Shown one piece after another: positions 9,138-18,533 of a DNA stretch of 64,000 bases. The stretch is from Lewinellaceae bacterium (GTDB lineage Bacteria > Bacteroidota > Bacteroidia > Chitinophagales > Saprospiraceae): contig JADJWX010000021.1 in assembly GCA_016716135.1 (NCBI GenBank), forward strand, positions 1 to 64,000, given 5' to 3'. The stretch's first letter is position 1, and each line of letters begins with the position of its first letter. Position numbers and translations under genes: made by a program. The notes under the pieces are model-generated. The model was given only the letters and a program-made list of their open reading frames with translations, was not told the DNA's origin and did not search any database.

Positions 9138-11667
9138 ATGGCAACTTTCAATGAACTTTTGAACACGACGGTTACTCAAGGCAATCCATCGAAGTCCTCA
9201 AAACATTTCTGCAACGCGAGGAGCAAAATGAAAAAGCGCGCTTAATAGATCAAATGCGCTTTGTAGGGTATGTGCTTGAATTGGGTTACGAAACTGCTAA
9301 GATCATTACCAGCGACCCATACAAGTTGGCTGTAGGCGGCATACCACGTGGTTCTTTTCTGATCATGACCCCGGTAAATGCCGGAAAAACGCCGCCGCAT
9401 TTTACCCTCTTGCGGGTGACCGGGGTATCGCCCACGCCGTTGAGTAACCAGGTACAGCAGACCTACTTTGAGTTGCACAAAAAATCGATGCCGGAGTTGG
9501 ATATCTGGACCCAGAGTGAATTGCAATGGGGCGCATTGGATTGCGATGTCCTGGGCATGTTTATGCTGATCCCAAAGACATGAAAAAACTGGCTTTTTCC
9601 GGTGACGTGAATAATGTGGTTAGTGCACACCGGTACAAAGGTTTTGCTCCGGATGAAGCCTTACTTAAATTGATCGTCAACGGTACGGTTAAGTCGGAAA
9701 GCCAATTCGAAATCGGGAATCTTCGCACGATGGAGTGTGGGTTGACCAGCGATAATGGAATGGCCACTATTCCGATTAAGATTTCCATGCAAGATTTTAA
9801 GGGTTGCCGTACGGCCATGTTTGGCAAGACCCGCCTTGGTAAATCCAATATCGTAAAACTTATTGCCCGGGGTATGCTCGATGCGACATTGTTGGATAAT
9901 AGTGTCGGCCAAATCATTTTTGATATCAACGGGGAATATGCCAATGATAATCCTCAGGATGGGAACAAGTCGATCCGGTCGGCCTATCAGGATCGTTGCC
10001 ATGTTTATGCATTGACCCCGCGAAGTGAAACACCGTCCAGCCCGCTTCGATTCAATTTCTATGAGCAACCCGCTGAAGCGATAAATGTGATCAGCTCCTT
10101 CCTGAATTCGGAAAGGAATCTGGCGCAATACGTTCGCAGCTTCATGGAAGTTGCACTGCCTACCCGGGAAGAGTTTGATGATCTGCCCAACAACGAAAAG
10201 ATGCGGGCCTTACGCCGTATCCAGATATTTTGGGCAATTCTGCATAAAGCCGGATTTACTGCCGACGAGAATGCTATCCGGTCTGCAAACTGGGTGGCTG
10301 GGCGTTCCCGGGATTTTAATCCGGGGTTTTCAGAAAATTTTAGGCAGGCTATTTATGATGGCGCAGCGCCGTCATCTGCCCCAAAAAACTTGGGCGAATT
10401 GGTTGTCGAACTTGAAAAAGCGCAAGCATTTCGAAAAGCTACTCCAACAAGCCCACTGCTTACTTCCGGCAGTGGGAATGCGCTCTTTGAGCCGGATGCA
10501 GTTGCGTTACTTGATTTTTTCAACCCGGGTACTACTGGGGGTGGCGTTCGTGTCATCAGGCCATACTTGCAATTCCACGATGCCAAGGCTGCTGATTTTG
10601 TTAACGAAGTTTTAGGCCTGCTTGACAAAGGGAAGACAGTTATTCTGGACCTGGGAAATGCAACGGACGAAATTCGACGCTATTTCTCCGACTATCTTTC
10701 CAAAGCCATATTTGGTCACCAGGAAAGAAAATTTGTCAATAACAAGCTCGGAAAAACCTTTGTCCAGTTGTACTTCGAAGAAGCCCACAACCTTTTCCCT
10801 CCAGACGGGAAAGACCTGACGGGCGTATACGCCCGGTTTGCTAAAGAGGGCGCTAAGTTCCACATTGGAATGGTGTATTCCACGCAATCGCCATCGACGA
10901 TCAACAAGGAGTTGCTTGCTCAAACGGAAAATTTCTTCGTCGGTCACCTTTCCAGTCAGGATGAGACGAGAGCATTGTCCCGAGTGCAAATAGCCTATGC
11001 AGGCATCGAAGACGATATTCTTCGTGCGCGAACCCCCGGATACATGCGTATCGTTTTGAAAAGTGAATGGATAAACGCATTGATATCGGAGTTTGAAACA
11101 GCTCCGGCTTCTGACAGTGATGCAAGTGAGACCGTTTGGAACCAATTTGAGATTGGAACCGAGAAGCCGCTCACGCATGTCTGGGCAGTCGACGGTTCTT
11201 TTGTGCCGGTTACTTCTTCTCTAAAACCACCAAAGGAAGTAGGCTTTGTAAAGACGGCATTGCTTTCCTTGGATCAAACTCGGTTAGCCAGGATTGATAA
11301 AGAAAACCCGCATCCAATCCTGTTACAAGACGTGCTGGCCGATAGTGCAGTTTTTCATGCCACGGTGTTTCCGCTGAAAAATATTCAAACCAAGTTGGGC
11401 AGCAATTATCAGGCAATCCGCCATATCATCCGTGATTCCATGCGAGTAGATGAAAACGGTGCATTTTATGAAACGTTGAAATGGATTGCTTATCAGAAAT
11501 GGCGCACCGTGCCTTCCCGTTCTCCAAATTTTGAATGTCCGCATTGTCAAGTAGAGTTAACCATGGGTCTGCCGGTTGATGCTGATACAGACGCATGCCC
11601 AAACTGTGAACAAAGAGGTGTTTTTAACGGATATGCTTGGGTTCCATTTAGAAATGCAGGAAGATAG
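9138..11667 (+). CDS. HerA-type DNA-translocating ATPase, running into a NurA domain (frameshifted)
   Basis: The start at 9138 gives MATFNELLNTTVTQ. A shift near 9180 continues as QSIEVLKTFLQREEQNEKAR and the N-terminal barrel. A second shift near 9555 (GMF to YADPKDMKKL, one T apparently missing) leads to Walker A FGKTRLGKSN, Walker B VILDLGNATDEI and LYFEEAHNLFPP, STQSPSTINKELLAQ and LSSQDETRAL: a hexameric HerA/FtsK-like ATPase. The frame does not stop after the ATPase. It continues through AVDGSFVPVTSS (about 11185), a NurA active-site motif, and a zinc ribbon (CPHC...CPNC) before stopping at 11667. HerA-NurA resects DNA ends in archaea and HerA occurs in several bacterial defence systems. 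The fusion may be real or may reflect an indel. Confidence 0.8.
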
Positions 11668-12292
11668 TGCGCCAGACTCTGTAGCATCCGCTTATATGCT
11701 GGTGATGGAACATTTGATGCTATTTACAGCCATTCGGGTGCTTTGGGAACACAGCGATAAAAGCTTGCTTTCTGATACATTGTTTATCAAAGACGGCCCA
11801 CTTACTCTTCGAAGTCAGTATTCCAAGATTGTACCGCAACTTAGGAATTTCCTGGAACATACAAAAAAACAGGATCGCCCTATTCACATCATAGGCCAGG
11901 AAAAAAGTGGCGTTTTTCACGATCACCTAAACTCAATCGCAAATTTTGCTGAACCAAAAGAACAGGACGCTCTTTACCTACCTGTATTGTCCCATGAGTA
12001 TGTGCGACGGGAGGTCTACCGTGCACCTGATTTAAAGAATCCCTATGGGAAAAGGACAAACTGGGGAGAAAAGTTATACGTAAAGTTTGGCCCGGGCACT
12101 CAATTGGTGCTCAACATACCACCAGGCGCTTATGATGAAAATCCTAAATTCCCCTTAGGAAAAGACCTCATTGGCTTGGGTAGAATTTTGGCCACGCTTC
12201 CTGGGCTTATTAGTCGTAAGCATGAGGGGGGCTCTTTACCCAATAGAGCTGGCCAATGGTATTGCGTCATTATCGAATTATCCTTCAGCTAA
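11576..12292 (+). CDS. NurA-like nuclease, C-terminal part
   Basis: This frame carries the continuation of the NurA domain that begins near 11185 in the upstream frame. Zinc-ribbon cysteines CPNC (about 11605) join to KEVFLTDMLGFHLEMQEDS after one missing base, followed by SAYMLVMEHLMLFTAIRVLWE and DTLFIKDGPLTLRSQYSKIV, the second conserved acidic block of NurA (a 5'-3' nuclease with an RNase H-like fold). The first catalytic Asp is in AVDGSF in the previous frame. The real product is therefore either a separate NurA of about 400 residues or the C-terminal half of a HerA-NurA fusion of about 1050 residues. The stop ends the packed operon that began at 3943. Confidence 0.68.
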   Translation: MMLIQTHAQTVNKEVFLTDMLGFHLEMQEDSAPDSVASAYMLVMEHLMLFTAIRVLWEHSDKSLLSDTLFIKDGPLTLRSQYSKIVPQLRNFLEHTKKQDRPIHIIGQEKSGVFHDHLNSIANFAEPKEQDALYLPVLSHEYVRREVYRAPDLKNPYGKRTNWGEKLYVKFGPGTQLVLNIPPGAYDENPKFPLGKDLIGLGRILATLPGLISRKHEGGSLPNRAGQWYCVIIELSFS

Positions 12293-12346
12293 GATCTTTC
12301 AGCGGTTTATTGAAAACCCTGGTCAAAATAAATAAGCCACCACACC

Positions 12347-12520
12347 ATGATCCCCACCAACATAAAAAAACAACATCTACTACAAGCCATAGCCGAAATA
12401 GACCGTTATGGCGTCCCTTCGTACCAGCAATCCACCGGGTACGATCTGGTGTAAAAACAAGCTCTATCCGCCCAAGCTGGTCGTCCAGATTGCAACTGGC
12501 TGGTCAAGTTTTCACAAACA
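12347..12520 (+). pseudogene. N-terminal stump of a McrB-like / modified-DNA-binding restriction protein
   Basis: ATG at 12347 gives MIPTNIKKQHLLQAIAEI and then DRYGVPSYQQSTGYDLV, stopping at TAA 12452-12454. One inserted base restores NKLYPPKLVVQIATGW. The pattern GVP..R.ST.YDLV..GK.YPPK.V..A is the N-terminal domain found on many McrB-like and HNH restriction proteins. Homology stops near 12500 and nothing of the AAA or nuclease part follows, so it is a remnant. Confidence 0.55.
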
Positions 12521-12571
12521 ATAAAGTTGCGCATCAATTCTGGCCCCTACTCTCATAAAAAACCGGATCAC

Positions 12572-12775
12572 ATGAAAAATTCCCTTGCACGGCAGATTCT
12601 GGAAGAAACTCCGGCTGAAACGCGTCAGTTTGTTAAGCACTACGGCGAGTTGGTTGTACGCATTTACGAACTGCTCCAGGAAAAAGGCTGGACACAAAAT
12701 GATTTAGACGAAAAACTTGGCTAAAGCCCTTCTGAAATCAGCAAATGGTCAGACAGTGGACACAACCGCTGACCT
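12572..12775 (+). pseudogene. XRE-family antitoxin fragment
   Basis: Reads MKNSLARQILEETPAETRQF and continues through ELLQEKGWTQNDLDEKLG to a TAA where this family normally has Lys. The helix-turn-helix then continues in the same frame as SPSEISKW before a second stop at about 12773. This is the start of a HigA-like XRE antitoxin; the recognition helix is interrupted and the C-terminus is missing. No HigB-like toxin lies next to it. Confidence 0.6.
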
Positions 12776-12864
12776 ATCCCGTTTAAGATAAACGACTATT
12801 CTTCCTGCTCCATAAGCGGTATATTAGCCCCGTCCGCAATACCTCCAATGTACAATGGCCGCCC

Positions 12865-13092
12865 ATGACGAACCTCAACGCATTAAACGAAAAGCAGCGC
12901 GAAGCCGTCGTCAGTACAGAAAAACGGCTGCTGGTCCTCGCCGGGGCGGGCTCCGGCAAGACAAAAACCCTGTTGCAGAAAATCATTTATTTGATTGAGG
13001 AAAAAAGTGTCAGCCCGCTGGACATTCTGGCCATCACGTTTACCAAAAACGCCTACTTGTATTGCCCGTATTGTGGGACGCAACAGCATTGA
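12865..13092 (+). pseudogene. UvrD/Rep-type helicase, N-terminal stump
   Basis: Encodes MTNLNALNEKQREAVVSTEK followed by the Walker A LVLAGAGSGKTKTLLQKI and LDILAITFTKNA, the first 60 or so residues of a superfamily 1A helicase. After TFTKNA homology ends abruptly near 13053 and the frame finishes with YLYCPYCGTQQH, which looks like the tail of an unrelated zinc-finger protein. The remaining 600 or more residues of a UvrD protein are absent. It is the third consecutive N-terminal fragment in 750 bp. Confidence 0.7.
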
Positions 13093-13103
13093 AGACCATC
13101 ACT

Positions 13104-16100
13104 TCACCCCAACTGCACCAACTCCCGCAACTCCCCGTCCGACAAGTCCCCCACCCATTTTTCCCCAACCGCCACCGTCAAATTAGCCAGTTCTTTTTTG
13201 GCTTGCAGCATGGCATTGATTTTCTCTTCAAAGGTGCCCTGGGTGATAAAGCGGTGCACCTGCACATTGCGTTGCTGGCCGATGCGGAAGGCGCGGTCGG
13301 TAGCCTGGGCCTCCACGGCGGGATTCCACCACAGGTCGTAATGGATCACATTGGACGCGGCGGTGAGGTTGAGGCCGGTGCCGCCGGCTTTGAGCGAAAG
13401 CAACAACACCCGGGCGCTGTGCCGTTGCTGGAAATCATCGACCATGGTATCGCGCTGTTTGCGGGACAGGCCGCCGTGCAAAAAGGCGGCGTCGAGGCCC
13501 AGTTGTTCACGCAACAGCGGCAGGAGCAGTTCGCCCATTTCGCGGTATTGCGTGAAGATGAGCGTCTTTTCGCCGTTGTCCAGGATTTGCGTCAGCAGTT
13601 CGAGCAGCAGTTGTGTTTTTCCAGATAATTCGGGCGCGGCGGCCTGCTTTTTCAGGAAATGCGCCGGGTGGTTGCACACTTGTTTGAGCGCCGTCAGCAT
13701 TTTCAGCACCAGTCCCTGCCGTTTGATATCACCCTCCTGCTCGGCGGCGATGGCACGCAGTGATTCGTCCACCACATTTTGGTACAAAGCAGCCTGTTCC
13801 TGCGTGAGCGTGCAAAACTGGTCGGTCTCAATTTTATCGGGCAGGTCGCTGATGATGGTTTTGTCCGTTTTCAGGCGGCGCAGGAGAAAGGGCGCAGTGA
13901 CACGGCGGAAGCGGTCGAGCGCACGTTGGCTGCGCTCCAGTTCGATGGGTTTGGCGTATTCGCCGGTGAATTCTTTCAGCGTGCCCAGGTAGCCGCGGTT
14001 GGCAAATTCGAAGATGGAAAAGTACTCGCTCAGGCGGTTTTCAACCGGGGTGCCGGTCATGGCGATGCGCACGGGAGCGTTCAGTTTTTTTATGGCTTTG
14101 CTTTGAGCCGCTTCCAGGTTTTTGATGTTTTGCGCTTCGTCGATTACCGCAATCAGCCAGGATTTTTTCTGAAAAACAGCGCTTTCGGAGCGCACCACGC
14201 CGTAGGTCGTCAGGAGCATATCAGCCTCGGCCAGCGGGGCCAGGCTGCGACCCGGGCCATGGTACACATGTGCGCGCAGGCCGGGCGCGAAGCGGGCAAT
14301 TTCCTTCGTCCAGTTGGTCAGCAGGGTAGTGGGCACTACCACCAGCGCTTTTTGATCGCCGGCCAGGGCGCCGTCTTCTTTGAGGCGTTGCAGGGTGGCG
14401 ATCACTTGCAGGGTTTTGCCGAGGCCCATATCGTCGGCGATGAGGCTGCCGAAGCCCAGACGGCTGTTTTTGTACAGCCATTCGAAGCCGCGCAGCTGAT
14501 AGGGACGGAGCGTGGCTTGCATGCCGGCGGGCAGCGGCACGGCCTCCGGGCGCAGCAGTTCGGCAATCAAGGCCCGGGCCGATGCGTCGAGCTGTACCGG
14601 GGCGCCCTCGTATTCGCCGGCCAGGGCGATTTGCAGGAGTTTGGGGCCGCCGGGTGCGGGCATGTTTTCGATTTTTTCCAGCAAGGCGGCAATTTCCTTT
14701 TCATCCACAAAAGCATAACCGTCGGCCAGGCGCACGATGCCGCGCATGTTTTTAACCAGTTTTAAAAATGCCTCCGGCGAAAGCAGTTTGTCGCCGAGCG
14801 CCAGTTGCCACTGAAAATCGATCATGTTGGCAAAGGACAGCAAGCCCGTACCTGAAATTTTGCCTTTGTTTTTTGCACTCAAATTCATGGAAAGCGCCGG
14901 ACGCAGCAACTTTTGCAAAGCCTTGGGCAACAGTACGCGGATGCCGAACAGGCGAATTACCGGCAGCGCGTTGAAAAACACGTCGACAAACGATTGGCTG
15001 TCAAAACGCAAACGGGCCGTGCCCTTGGAAGCGATCAATTCATTGAGCGGCGGAAAAAAGTCGGCCACCATGCTCAGGTCGCGCAGCGCGTCGAGGCGCA
15101 ATCGGGCGTGTTTTTTTGCGGAAAAAATCTTGTCCAGCGGCACCGGTGGCTCAAACGGCGCAGTTTTGTCTTCGATGCTAACGCCAATCTCAAAGGCGTC
15201 GCCCTCATCCAGCACTTCAAAAACCGGCACAAAATCCTTTTCCGATATAAAAAAACGGCTGAGCCAAAGCTGAATACTTTTCGGGTATTCCCGGTTTTCA
15301 AAACGGTCGAACACTGCCGGTATGCCCGTAAAAAACCAGCGGGGCAGTTCACCGTCCTTCGCCGCTTTCCCGGCGTGTTTTTCAACAAAATAGCCGAGAA
15401 ATACCGCCATCAGCGCTGTTGCGTAATCGGTGGGAATGGGCTCACGCTCGGTTTCCGCATCCAGGTAAAAAACCATACCCGGTGCCAACAGGGCGGCCGC
15501 TTGTTCGCAAACGGCGCGCACCCCGGCATTCAGGAGGGCCGGCACAAAACGTACCGTGTAGGCCGGCCCCTCCGGCAGCGCCAGCAGTTGCGGGACAAAT
15601 GCGCCGTGCCGGGCCAGCAGTTCGGCCAGGCGGTAAAACAGATGCAGGCTGCGCAATTCCGGCGCCGCGAGCGATACCTGTGCGGCAGAAAGGGATTCCA
15701 GAAAGGCGGCGAGATCGTCCGCCGTTTCAAAATTATGCAGAGCCTCGTCGTGCGCGTCCAGCAACGAACAACCGGCAAAGCGCGCATCCGAGGCGTCCAG
15801 CAGCAGCAGCACTTGCTCAACAGATTGCACCGGCAAATTGGCCTCGTGTTGATTGGCGGCGACCTGTTTTTCCACCCCGGCGACGATATGCTTATACGCC
15901 GCAGCCAGTGTTTTTTTGAAATCTCCTTCGGGGAAAAACACGGGTTTGTCGCTGAGCAGGCGCAGGAGGTTTTCCCGGCAGTCGGGGATTTGGGAAAAAT
16001 CCAGGGCGGCATAACAAGCTTCGTCGAAGGCAAAAACCTCGTTTTCGGGAAGGATGTTCTGGTGCAGACTATCGAGGCGTAGCACCGGTACCACTTCGGC

Positions 16101-16676
16101 GGTTTCTTCCGTGTAGCCGCTTTCCTGCAAGGCGGCCACCAGATCGAAGCCGTGCAGGTCAAATACCGTGAAGGGATTTTTGTCGATCTCGTTGGCAATC
16201 AGGTATAGTACGGCGGCCATGTGCTTGCAGGGCACCGCCCAGTCGGGACAGGAGCAGGAGCCATCAAGGTCGTCCCAGCGGCGGGGAAAAATGTGGATAT
16301 TTTCGGCCAGGCAGGCTTCGTGCAGTTCGGGCGGCAGTTCGCGGTTGAGCAGTTTGGAGAGGAACAGCGGGTTGTCGGTCACCAGGCGCAGCAGGCGTTC
16401 GCGGGTTTCCGTATCGAATTTTGGCACGCTGATGCGGACCTTGTAGGGGCGGGGTCGGGTGCCGGTCACTTTGGCGGAAATGGTATTTCCGTCCAGTTCG
16501 AGGTCGTGCGCCAGGCCTTTGTTGGCATAGGTGCGGCCGCGGGGCAGGCGGTTGGAGAAGTCGATCTCATTGAGCGCTTGCAGCCATTGTTCGCCCCACC
16601 AGGTGCTGCCGTAGGCTTTTCGCGTGGCGCCGGGCGCTGCTTTTGGGGTGCGGCGGCGTTGGTAATTCCAGTACAT
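13104..16676 (-). CDS. SNF2-family helicase with N-terminal SWIM zinc finger
   Basis: 1190 residues. The N-terminus has a SWIM finger (CSCPDWAVPCKHMAAVLYL, about residues 140-158). A long middle region of unknown fold follows, then the SNF2 ATPase: motif I DDMGLGKT, motif II VIDEAQNIKN, motif III TGTPVENRLSEYFSIFEF, and the C-terminal helicase lobe with KAGGTGLNLTAA and FRIGQQRNVQVHRF. This is the common bacterial SWIM-SNF2 architecture (HepA/RapA-like group), thought to remodel nucleoprotein; its role here is unknown. It is intact, unlike the genes to its left, and converges on the UvrD stump with an 11-bp gap. It may be a defence-island passenger or an ordinary host gene. Confidence 0.93.
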   Translation of the reverse strand: MYWNYQRRRTPKAAPGATRKAYGSTWWGEQWLQALNEIDFSNRLPRGRTYANKGLAHDLELDGNTISAKVTGTRPRPYKVRISVPKFDTETRERLLRLVTDNPLFLSKLLNRELPPELHEACLAENIHIFPRRWDDLDGSCSCPDWAVPCKHMAAVLYLIANEIDKNPFTVFDLHGFDLVAALQESGYTEETAEVVPVLRLDSLHQNILPENEVFAFDEACYAALDFSQIPDCRENLLRLLSDKPVFFPEGDFKKTLAAAYKHIVAGVEKQVAANQHEANLPVQSVEQVLLLLDASDARFAGCSLLDAHDEALHNFETADDLAAFLESLSAAQVSLAAPELRSLHLFYRLAELLARHGAFVPQLLALPEGPAYTVRFVPALLNAGVRAVCEQAAALLAPGMVFYLDAETEREPIPTDYATALMAVFLGYFVEKHAGKAAKDGELPRWFFTGIPAVFDRFENREYPKSIQLWLSRFFISEKDFVPVFEVLDEGDAFEIGVSIEDKTAPFEPPVPLDKIFSAKKHARLRLDALRDLSMVADFFPPLNELIASKGTARLRFDSQSFVDVFFNALPVIRLFGIRVLLPKALQKLLRPALSMNLSAKNKGKISGTGLLSFANMIDFQWQLALGDKLLSPEAFLKLVKNMRGIVRLADGYAFVDEKEIAALLEKIENMPAPGGPKLLQIALAGEYEGAPVQLDASARALIAELLRPEAVPLPAGMQATLRPYQLRGFEWLYKNSRLGFGSLIADDMGLGKTLQVIATLQRLKEDGALAGDQKALVVVPTTLLTNWTKEIARFAPGLRAHVYHGPGRSLAPLAEADMLLTTYGVVRSESAVFQKKSWLIAVIDEAQNIKNLEAAQSKAIKKLNAPVRIAMTGTPVENRLSEYFSIFEFANRGYLGTLKEFTGEYAKPIELERSQRALDRFRRVTAPFLLRRLKTDKTIISDLPDKIETDQFCTLTQEQAALYQNVVDESLRAIAAEQEGDIKRQGLVLKMLTALKQVCNHPAHFLKKQAAAPELSGKTQLLLELLTQILDNGEKTLIFTQYREMGELLLPLLREQLGLDAAFLHGGLSRKQRDTMVDDFQQRHSARVLLLSLKAGGTGLNLTAASNVIHYDLWWNPAVEAQATDRAFRIGQQRNVQVHRFITQGTFEEKINAMLQAKKELANLTVAVGEKWVGDLSDGELRELVQLG

Positions 16677-16719
16677 GGTGGGTCATTTTAGAAAGATAAG
16701 ATCGTTTTTATCCTTATTG

Positions 16720-17580
16720 CTAATCACTCAACGGAGTGATCTTTTGGTAAACCGGTTCCAACCAATGGTAAATCGTTTTATGCACTTCCTGAAACGCAAT
16801 CGAATCAAGTTTTGACTTGCGCAAAAAAGCCGCCCACTGACTCAAACGCTGCTCGTCAAGCGCAAATTCATCCTGGAACAAGGGATGAACCTTCGGGCAA
16901 GGAGTGCGTCGATTCCGAAAGGTAGTTTGAACGGCTTCAGAAAGAAGCGCCAGGTCGAACTTGCCCGCTTGGAGCAGCCGGTAAATGTCGTAAAAGTCCT
17001 TCATCCGGCTGTTCACGGCGCCAAGATCGATCATGGCTTCAAATTTTTCAGCGATGACCGTTTCGACGGAATATGCCTGAATTTCAGGAGCCTCCATATC
17101 GAGGATAACTGGATAATCCATCAACACCGGTTTGGGCGTGATGACATCTCCAAAACCGATATCGATCTGAAGATTTTGCCTGACATTGCCGAGCGAGGCT
17201 TGAACTTTCAAGCGGATACCCGGATATTTTCCTTCCTTGGTAATCGCAGTAGTAGTGATCGAGCTCGCATTGAAAACAACTCCGTCTTCTTCATACGGAT
17301 AGGTGCATACCTGCGAGAAAACATCCAGCATCTTTTCATGATTATTGGCAATCGCAATCCCTAATAAATCGAGATCAAGAGTTGGCCGGCTTTGCTCGCC
17401 TTCCAAAGCGTATAGTAATGCGCCCCCTTTGAGACAGAAATTGTTTTTGAAGCCGGATTTCGACAACCGGTAAAGCAGCCGTTCTTGGAAATACCGGATA
17501 AGCAGCAACTGAAAATCTGTTTGGTTTTCCCGGGCAATTTTCAAAAGCCGGTCCCGGACAGAAGCAGGAATATTTTTCAT
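16720..17580 (-). CDS. abiEii: AbiEii-type nucleotidyltransferase toxin
   Basis: 286 residues of the AbiEii/AbiGii (DUF1814) family. The nucleotidyltransferase motif is CLKGGALLYAL followed by RPTLDLDLLG (Gly-Gly and Asp-x-Asp). The KFEAMIDLGAVNSRMKDFYD segment is the typical second half (K...R.KD..D). In AbiE systems this enzyme is the toxic component and modifies tRNA acceptor ends in studied homologues, causing abortive infection. Its start overlaps the stop of the AbiEi gene by 4 bp (ATGA), so the two are translationally coupled. Confidence 0.92.
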   Translation of the reverse strand: MKNIPASVRDRLLKIARENQTDFQLLLIRYFQERLLYRLSKSGFKNNFCLKGGALLYALEGEQSRPTLDLDLLGIAIANNHEKMLDVFSQVCTYPYEEDGVVFNASSITTTAITKEGKYPGIRLKVQASLGNVRQNLQIDIGFGDVITPKPVLMDYPVILDMEAPEIQAYSVETVIAEKFEAMIDLGAVNSRMKDFYDIYRLLQAGKFDLALLSEAVQTTFRNRRTPCPKVHPLFQDEFALDEQRLSQWAAFLRKSKLDSIAFQEVHKTIYHWLEPVYQKITPLSD

Positions 17581-18167
17581 ACAAGAATTTCAAGGTAAGA
17601 CCGCATCAAACCCTCAACTCCAAGGGTTTTTGCCGTTTGCAGGAGCAGGCTAAGATTTCGGTCAGGTTTATCGAGGTAGGTTTTCAGCACTTCTTTCATA
17701 CTGTCCATCCCAACCCGCTGCCGGAATCGCACCATATCGCAAACTGTTTTTTCCGGGCTGTACAGTTGGACCGGCGCGCCGGTTATAGTCACAACCTCAA
17801 TCCCGATTTCGTAAGGCACGGGGTCCCAATAGTAAAGTTTAATGGGCGGATACTCCGGTAGTACGACTTTCGACTTATCCGGTATCGCAACATGGTATTC
17901 AACCGGGATGAAGGTGCTCAGTTCGTGAAATAGCGCTGCGGAGTGCAGGCAGAATACACCCTCCTGCACGATTCGGGCCACATCGACCATTTCATCGGTG
18001 TCGGCATCGCTCCATTTGTATAGCCCGCGTTTCAGTTTGAGCACAGCGCCACTGTCTACCAACTGGTTGAGTTGGTAATAGTTCACGCCTTCTTCCAGCA
18101 GCGTGCCGGCATCCACAATGCCGTGGTGCCGGTTGAATATTTCCTGAATTTGAGCGGATGTATTCAT
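17577..18167 (-). CDS. abiEi: AbiEi-type antitoxin/transcriptional regulator
   Basis: 196 residues: an N-terminal winged-helix (GIVDAGTLLEEGVNYYQLNQL...LKRGLYKW) followed by the AbiEi domain (VFCLHSAALFHELSTFIPVEYHVAIPDKSKV, GAPVQLYSPEKTVCDMVRFR). The first gene of the pair; it neutralises AbiEii and, in characterised systems, represses its own promoter by binding an inverted repeat. A suitable inverted repeat lies at 18193-18221 over the predicted promoter. Known members act as type IV antitoxins. Confidence 0.9.
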   Translation of the reverse strand: MNTSAQIQEIFNRHHGIVDAGTLLEEGVNYYQLNQLVDSGAVLKLKRGLYKWSDADTDEMVDVARIVQEGVFCLHSAALFHELSTFIPVEYHVAIPDKSKVVLPEYPPIKLYYWDPVPYEIGIEVVTITGAPVQLYSPEKTVCDMVRFRQRVGMDSMKEVLKTYLDKPDRNLSLLLQTAKTLGVEGLMRSYLEILV

Positions 18168-18187
18168 TGTAACATTTACAGCTAAAA

Positions 18188-18221
18188 CAAAAATACGGCT
18201 ATAGAATTACAAAAGCCGTAT
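18188..18221 (-). promoter_or_regulatory. Predicted abiE promoter and operator
   Basis: On the minus strand TATTTTTG (complement of 18188-18195) matches the Bacteroidota -7 box TAnnTTTG, 20 bp before the abiEi ATG. A perfect 8-bp inverted repeat, atacggct (18193-18200) and agccgtat (18214-18221), overlaps it. This fits autorepression by AbiEi, as known for AbiE systems; binding itself is an inference. Confidence 0.5.
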
Positions 18222-18314
18222 ATTTGTAAAATAAGTTTCATCAAACAAAGCCTCACGTAAATTAACTGTCAAGTAAGCGGCAAAACCGAAACAAGGAAAA
18301 CACAGTACCAGGTA

Positions 18315-18533
18315 CTAATCACCTTCCTCCAACCACTTATCTAAATCCTCGTCCGTAATATTATTGGACTTAGCTGCATTTGCAGCCTTCTCAGTAAACC
18401 GGTGTGCAAAAAATTGGGCCAACAGATTTTTCAATTCCCGCAGTTCTTCTTCCGTAGGCTGGAAGGAGTAAATTTTCAGCAACTCTAACTGAAGCGGGCT
18501 TAATTTGGTACTAGCATTATTTTTAGCAGCCAT
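18315..18533 (-). CDS. Small antitoxin-like protein
   Basis: I choose the start at 18533 (MAAKNNASTKLSPLQLELLK), giving 72 residues. The frame is open further upstream but that stretch looks unrelated. The acidic, helical sequence with FQPTEEELRELKNLLAQFF and a C-terminal DEDLDKWLEE resembles small antitoxin-like proteins that usually precede a PIN-type toxin in Bacteroidota. No toxin follows: the next gene on this strand is abiEi, 147 bp away, and the gap holds only the abiE promoter. It may be an orphan. Function is inferred from general resemblance only. Confidence 0.6.
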   Translation of the reverse strand: MAAKNNASTKLSPLQLELLKIYSFQPTEEELRELKNLLAQFFAHRFTEKAANAAKSNNITDEDLDKWLEEGD

